Part shown: one piece after another, positions 61,836-64,000 of the stretch
Layout: each line of letters begins with the position of its first letter
Position numbering within the stretch: the stretch's first letter is position 1
Source of the DNA: Thalassotalea_H castellviae
GTDB lineage: Bacteria; Pseudomonadota; Gammaproteobacteria; Enterobacterales; Alteromonadaceae
NCBI RefSeq assembly: GCF_031846185.1
Contig: NZ_JAVRIF010000003.1
Span: 1 to 64,000, forward strand
Direction of reading: 5' to 3'
Length of the DNA stretch: 64,000 nt
Program-made: the position numbers and the translations under genes
Notes under the pieces: model-generated
Told to the model about the DNA's origin: nothing
The model's database searches: none
Seen by the model: only the letters and a program-made list of their open reading frames with translations

Positions 61836-63992
61836 ATGCCGCTAACTGAAGAAAAACCTACTCACCATACGCTCAATATACAAGCCGCGTCGATTGATAT
61901 TTGGGATAAAAAGTATCGACTTAAAGATAAACATGGTAATCCTCAAGAAAACACTATTGAAGAAACATTTGCTCGTGTAGCGAAGGCGCTTGCCGATATT
62001 GAGACAACGAACCATCAATACTGGTATGAAAAATTTCTTTGGGCATTAAACTCTGGCGCTTATCCTGCTGGTCGGATAATTGCTAATGCCGGAGCCAGTG
62101 AATTTAAACCTGCTACCTCTACGATAAATTGTACCGTGTCTGGGACCATCGATGATTCAATGACCGGTATTTTAGGCAAAGTCCATGAATCTGGCCTTAC
62201 TTTAAAAGCTGGTTGTGGTATTGGCTATGAGTTTTCAACTTTAAGACCAAATGGTGCCTATGTCGCTGGCGCAGGGGCTCGAACATCAGGGCCTATGTCG
62301 TTTATGGATATTTTCGATAAAATGTGTTTCACCGTCAGCTCGGCTGGAGGTAGACGTGGCGCGCAAATGGGGGTTTTTGACATCTCTCATCCCGATGTAA
62401 AAGACTTTATTTTGGCAAAGCGTGAGCATGGGCGTTTACGACAATTCAATTTATCATTATTGATCACTGACGACTTTATCCAGGCGGTAAAAAATGATGC
62501 TGACTGGCCGCTCGTTTTTCCTATTTCACAACAAGCACTCAATACGGAAAATATTGCCCTTTCAGATCAAAGTAAGATCCTCTTTCGTGAGAATTATTTT
62601 GAAGACGACTACCTGAAGAAACATGATTATATTCTCAATGAAAATGGTTTAATCGCTTGTAAAATATACGGCCATATTCCAGCACATCGTTTATGGGACA
62701 TGATCATGAGTAATACGTTTGACTATGCCGAACCGGGATTTTTATTAATCGATCACGCCAATGAATACAATAATAATTGGTTTTGTGAAAAATTACGCGC
62801 CAGTAATCCTTGTGGTGAACAGATACTACCTCCCTATGGCGCATGTTTATTAGGATCAATCAATTTAGTTAAGTTTGTTGATAAACCTTTTACTGATGCT
62901 GCACAGTTTAATTGGCATACGTTTAAAAACGTCGTACAGGTTTTCACGCGAATGCTAGATAACGTTGTGGAAATTAATGGCCTTCCTTTAGCGCAACAAC
63001 AACAAGAAATTTTAAATAAACGTCGCCATGGTATGGGGTATTTAGGATTAGGTTCGACGTTAACGCTATTAAAAATTCCTTATAATAGTCAGCAAGCCAT
63101 TGCTTTTACTGAAGAAGTTTCTAAGGTTATGGCATTGACGGGGTGGCAAGAAGCGTTAAATTTAGCCGAAGAAAAAGGTCCCGCTCCTGTGTTATTACAA
63201 ACATTTAGTGTTACCAAACAAATGCTGAGTAAACGGCCAGAAATGGTCAAAGATGGATTTAAAGAAGGTGATAAAGTTAAAGGCTCAGTATTACATGCAA
63301 AATATAGCCGATATATGCAACGAATCGCCGAAGAAGATCCAGAACTTGTTGAGGCGTTAGCTAAAACGGGGGCGAGGTTTACTCACCATTCATCTATCGC
63401 TCCAACAGGAACGTTAGCACTTAGTTTGGGCAATAATGTTTCAAATGGTATTGAGCCAAGTTTTGCCCATGAATATCAGCGTAATATCATCCGAGAAGGA
63501 AAAAAATCAAAAGAGTCTGTTCCTGTCTCAAGCTTTGAGCTTTTAGCATACCGACATTGCATGAATGAAAATGCTGAAGTTTATGGTCAAGAAGGTGAAA
63601 ATAGATTGCCTGATTATTTTACAGCCAGTGAAAATATTACACCGAAAGAGCATGTTGATATTCAATCAGCCGCGCAATATTGGATCGACTCATCCATTTC
63701 TAAAACGATAAACGTACCTACCGATATCGATTATCAATCATTTAAAGATGTTTACCTTTATGCACACGAAAAAGGGTTAAAAGGTTGTACAACTTTTCGT
63801 TTTAACCCCGAAGTACATCAAGGTGTGTTAGTGAAAGAAACTGATTTAGCCAATGTGCAATACCAATTTACCTTAGCGGATGGCACTACTATCCATGCCG
63901 AAGGTAACGAAGAAATAATGTATGACGGCGAAGTGCATACGGCGGCGAATTTACATGATGCCTTAAAAGAAGGGTATTACGGTAAATTATAA
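61836..63992 (+). CDS. nrdJ: Adenosylcobalamin-dependent ribonucleotide reductase (class II)
   Basis: A 718-residue enzyme that makes deoxyribonucleotides with a B12-derived radical. It has TINCTVSGTIDDSMTGIL, LKAGCGIGYEFSTLRPNGAY, the active-site region ASNPCGEQILPPYGACLLGSINL, and APTGTLALSLGNNVSNGIEP for substrate binding. A short C-terminal part after FRFNPE lacks the long zinc-ribbon tail seen in larger NrdJ proteins. The stop at 63990-63992 is inside the window, so the gene is complete. GGGGAG precedes the ATG. NrdR-like boxes upstream suggest dNTP-level control. Confidence 0.92.
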   Translation: MPLTEEKPTHHTLNIQAASIDIWDKKYRLKDKHGNPQENTIEETFARVAKALADIETTNHQYWYEKFLWALNSGAYPAGRIIANAGASEFKPATSTINCTVSGTIDDSMTGILGKVHESGLTLKAGCGIGYEFSTLRPNGAYVAGAGARTSGPMSFMDIFDKMCFTVSSAGGRRGAQMGVFDISHPDVKDFILAKREHGRLRQFNLSLLITDDFIQAVKNDADWPLVFPISQQALNTENIALSDQSKILFRENYFEDDYLKKHDYILNENGLIACKIYGHIPAHRLWDMIMSNTFDYAEPGFLLIDHANEYNNNWFCEKLRASNPCGEQILPPYGACLLGSINLVKFVDKPFTDAAQFNWHTFKNVVQVFTRMLDNVVEINGLPLAQQQQEILNKRRHGMGYLGLGSTLTLLKIPYNSQQAIAFTEEVSKVMALTGWQEALNLAEEKGPAPVLLQTFSVTKQMLSKRPEMVKDGFKEGDKVKGSVLHAKYSRYMQRIAEEDPELVEALAKTGARFTHHSSIAPTGTLALSLGNNVSNGIEPSFAHEYQRNIIREGKKSKESVPVSSFELLAYRHCMNENAEVYGQEGENRLPDYFTASENITPKEHVDIQSAAQYWIDSSISKTINVPTDIDYQSFKDVYLYAHEKGLKGCTTFRFNPEVHQGVLVKETDLANVQYQFTLADGTTIHAEGNEEIMYDGEVHTAANLHDALKEGYYGKL

Positions 63993-64000
63993 CGACTTAA

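Noticed and set aside
1..64000. CRISPR arrays, rRNA or tRNA genes
   Set aside because: No regularly spaced repeats and no tRNA-like cloverleaf or rRNA sequence were noticed.

Overview
The window looks like a chromosomal segment of a low-GC marine gammaproteobacterium of the order Alteromonadales, most like Colwelliaceae (Colwellia or Thalassotalea). The right half carries typical gammaproteobacterial core blocks: kdsD-kdsC-lptCAB-rpoN-hpf-ptsN-rapZ-npr, mlaFEDCB-ibaG-murA, and degS/degQ/zapG/zapE. A PEP-CTERM protein and a cobalamin-dependent NrdJ also fit that group. The family assignment is inferred from gene content and protein similarity recalled from memory, not from a search.

Layout. 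(1) 1-2600 is an AT-rich accessory segment: the start of a SIR2-like gene cut by the window edge, a truncated phosphatase-like gene, two small proteins with MbcA/ParS-like (DUF2384) C-termini, one of them interrupted by a -1 frame change exactly on an A AAA AAC heptamer, and a small unknown gene. (2) 2611-19000 is a metal-resistance island. It has two divergent RND efflux operons of different subtype (a minus-strand czcCBA set and a plus-strand CDF-small protein-czcCBA set), a czcD-type CDF exporter overlapping a transglutaminase-like gene, a CadR/PbrR-type regulator, and a mercury MerR-merC-Cys-rich protein cassette. Two promoters 8.5 kb apart share the same MerR-family layout (19-bp spacer, CTATAG dyad), which suggests that the CadR-like protein controls both. 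mntP follows. (3) 19573-21210 is a small divergent pair (XRE regulator and unknown protein) around a 20-bp perfect inverted repeat. (4) 21370-28884 holds a solute-binding protein, folA, a radical SAM protein, arcA next to a histidine kinase, rsmC, and a protein with two DsbA/HCCA-isomerase-like domains.

(5) 29016-33531 is the most informative accessory region: a lysine riboswitch followed by dapA, dapD, a lysA-like decarboxylase and an M14 (AstE/ASPA-like) deacylase. This looks like a lysine-controlled operon in which the M14 enzyme may take the place of DapE. (6) 33668-40268 is an exported proteolysis region: an M16 peptidase pair, a secreted M9 collagenase with a C-terminal dockerin-like tail, and directly downstream a PEP-CTERM protein whose body looks like a cohesin domain. 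Together they suggest an anchored cohesin that captures the collagenase. (7) 40399-63992 is core: darP, pmbA, mgtE, the PTS-Ntr/rpoN block, LPS export and Kdo synthesis genes, a CaCA exchanger, the Mla lipid transport operon with murA, the DegS/DegQ periplasmic proteases, zapG, zapE, and nrdJ behind two NrdR-like boxes 32 bp apart.

All functions are inferred from motifs read by eye; no database search was run.
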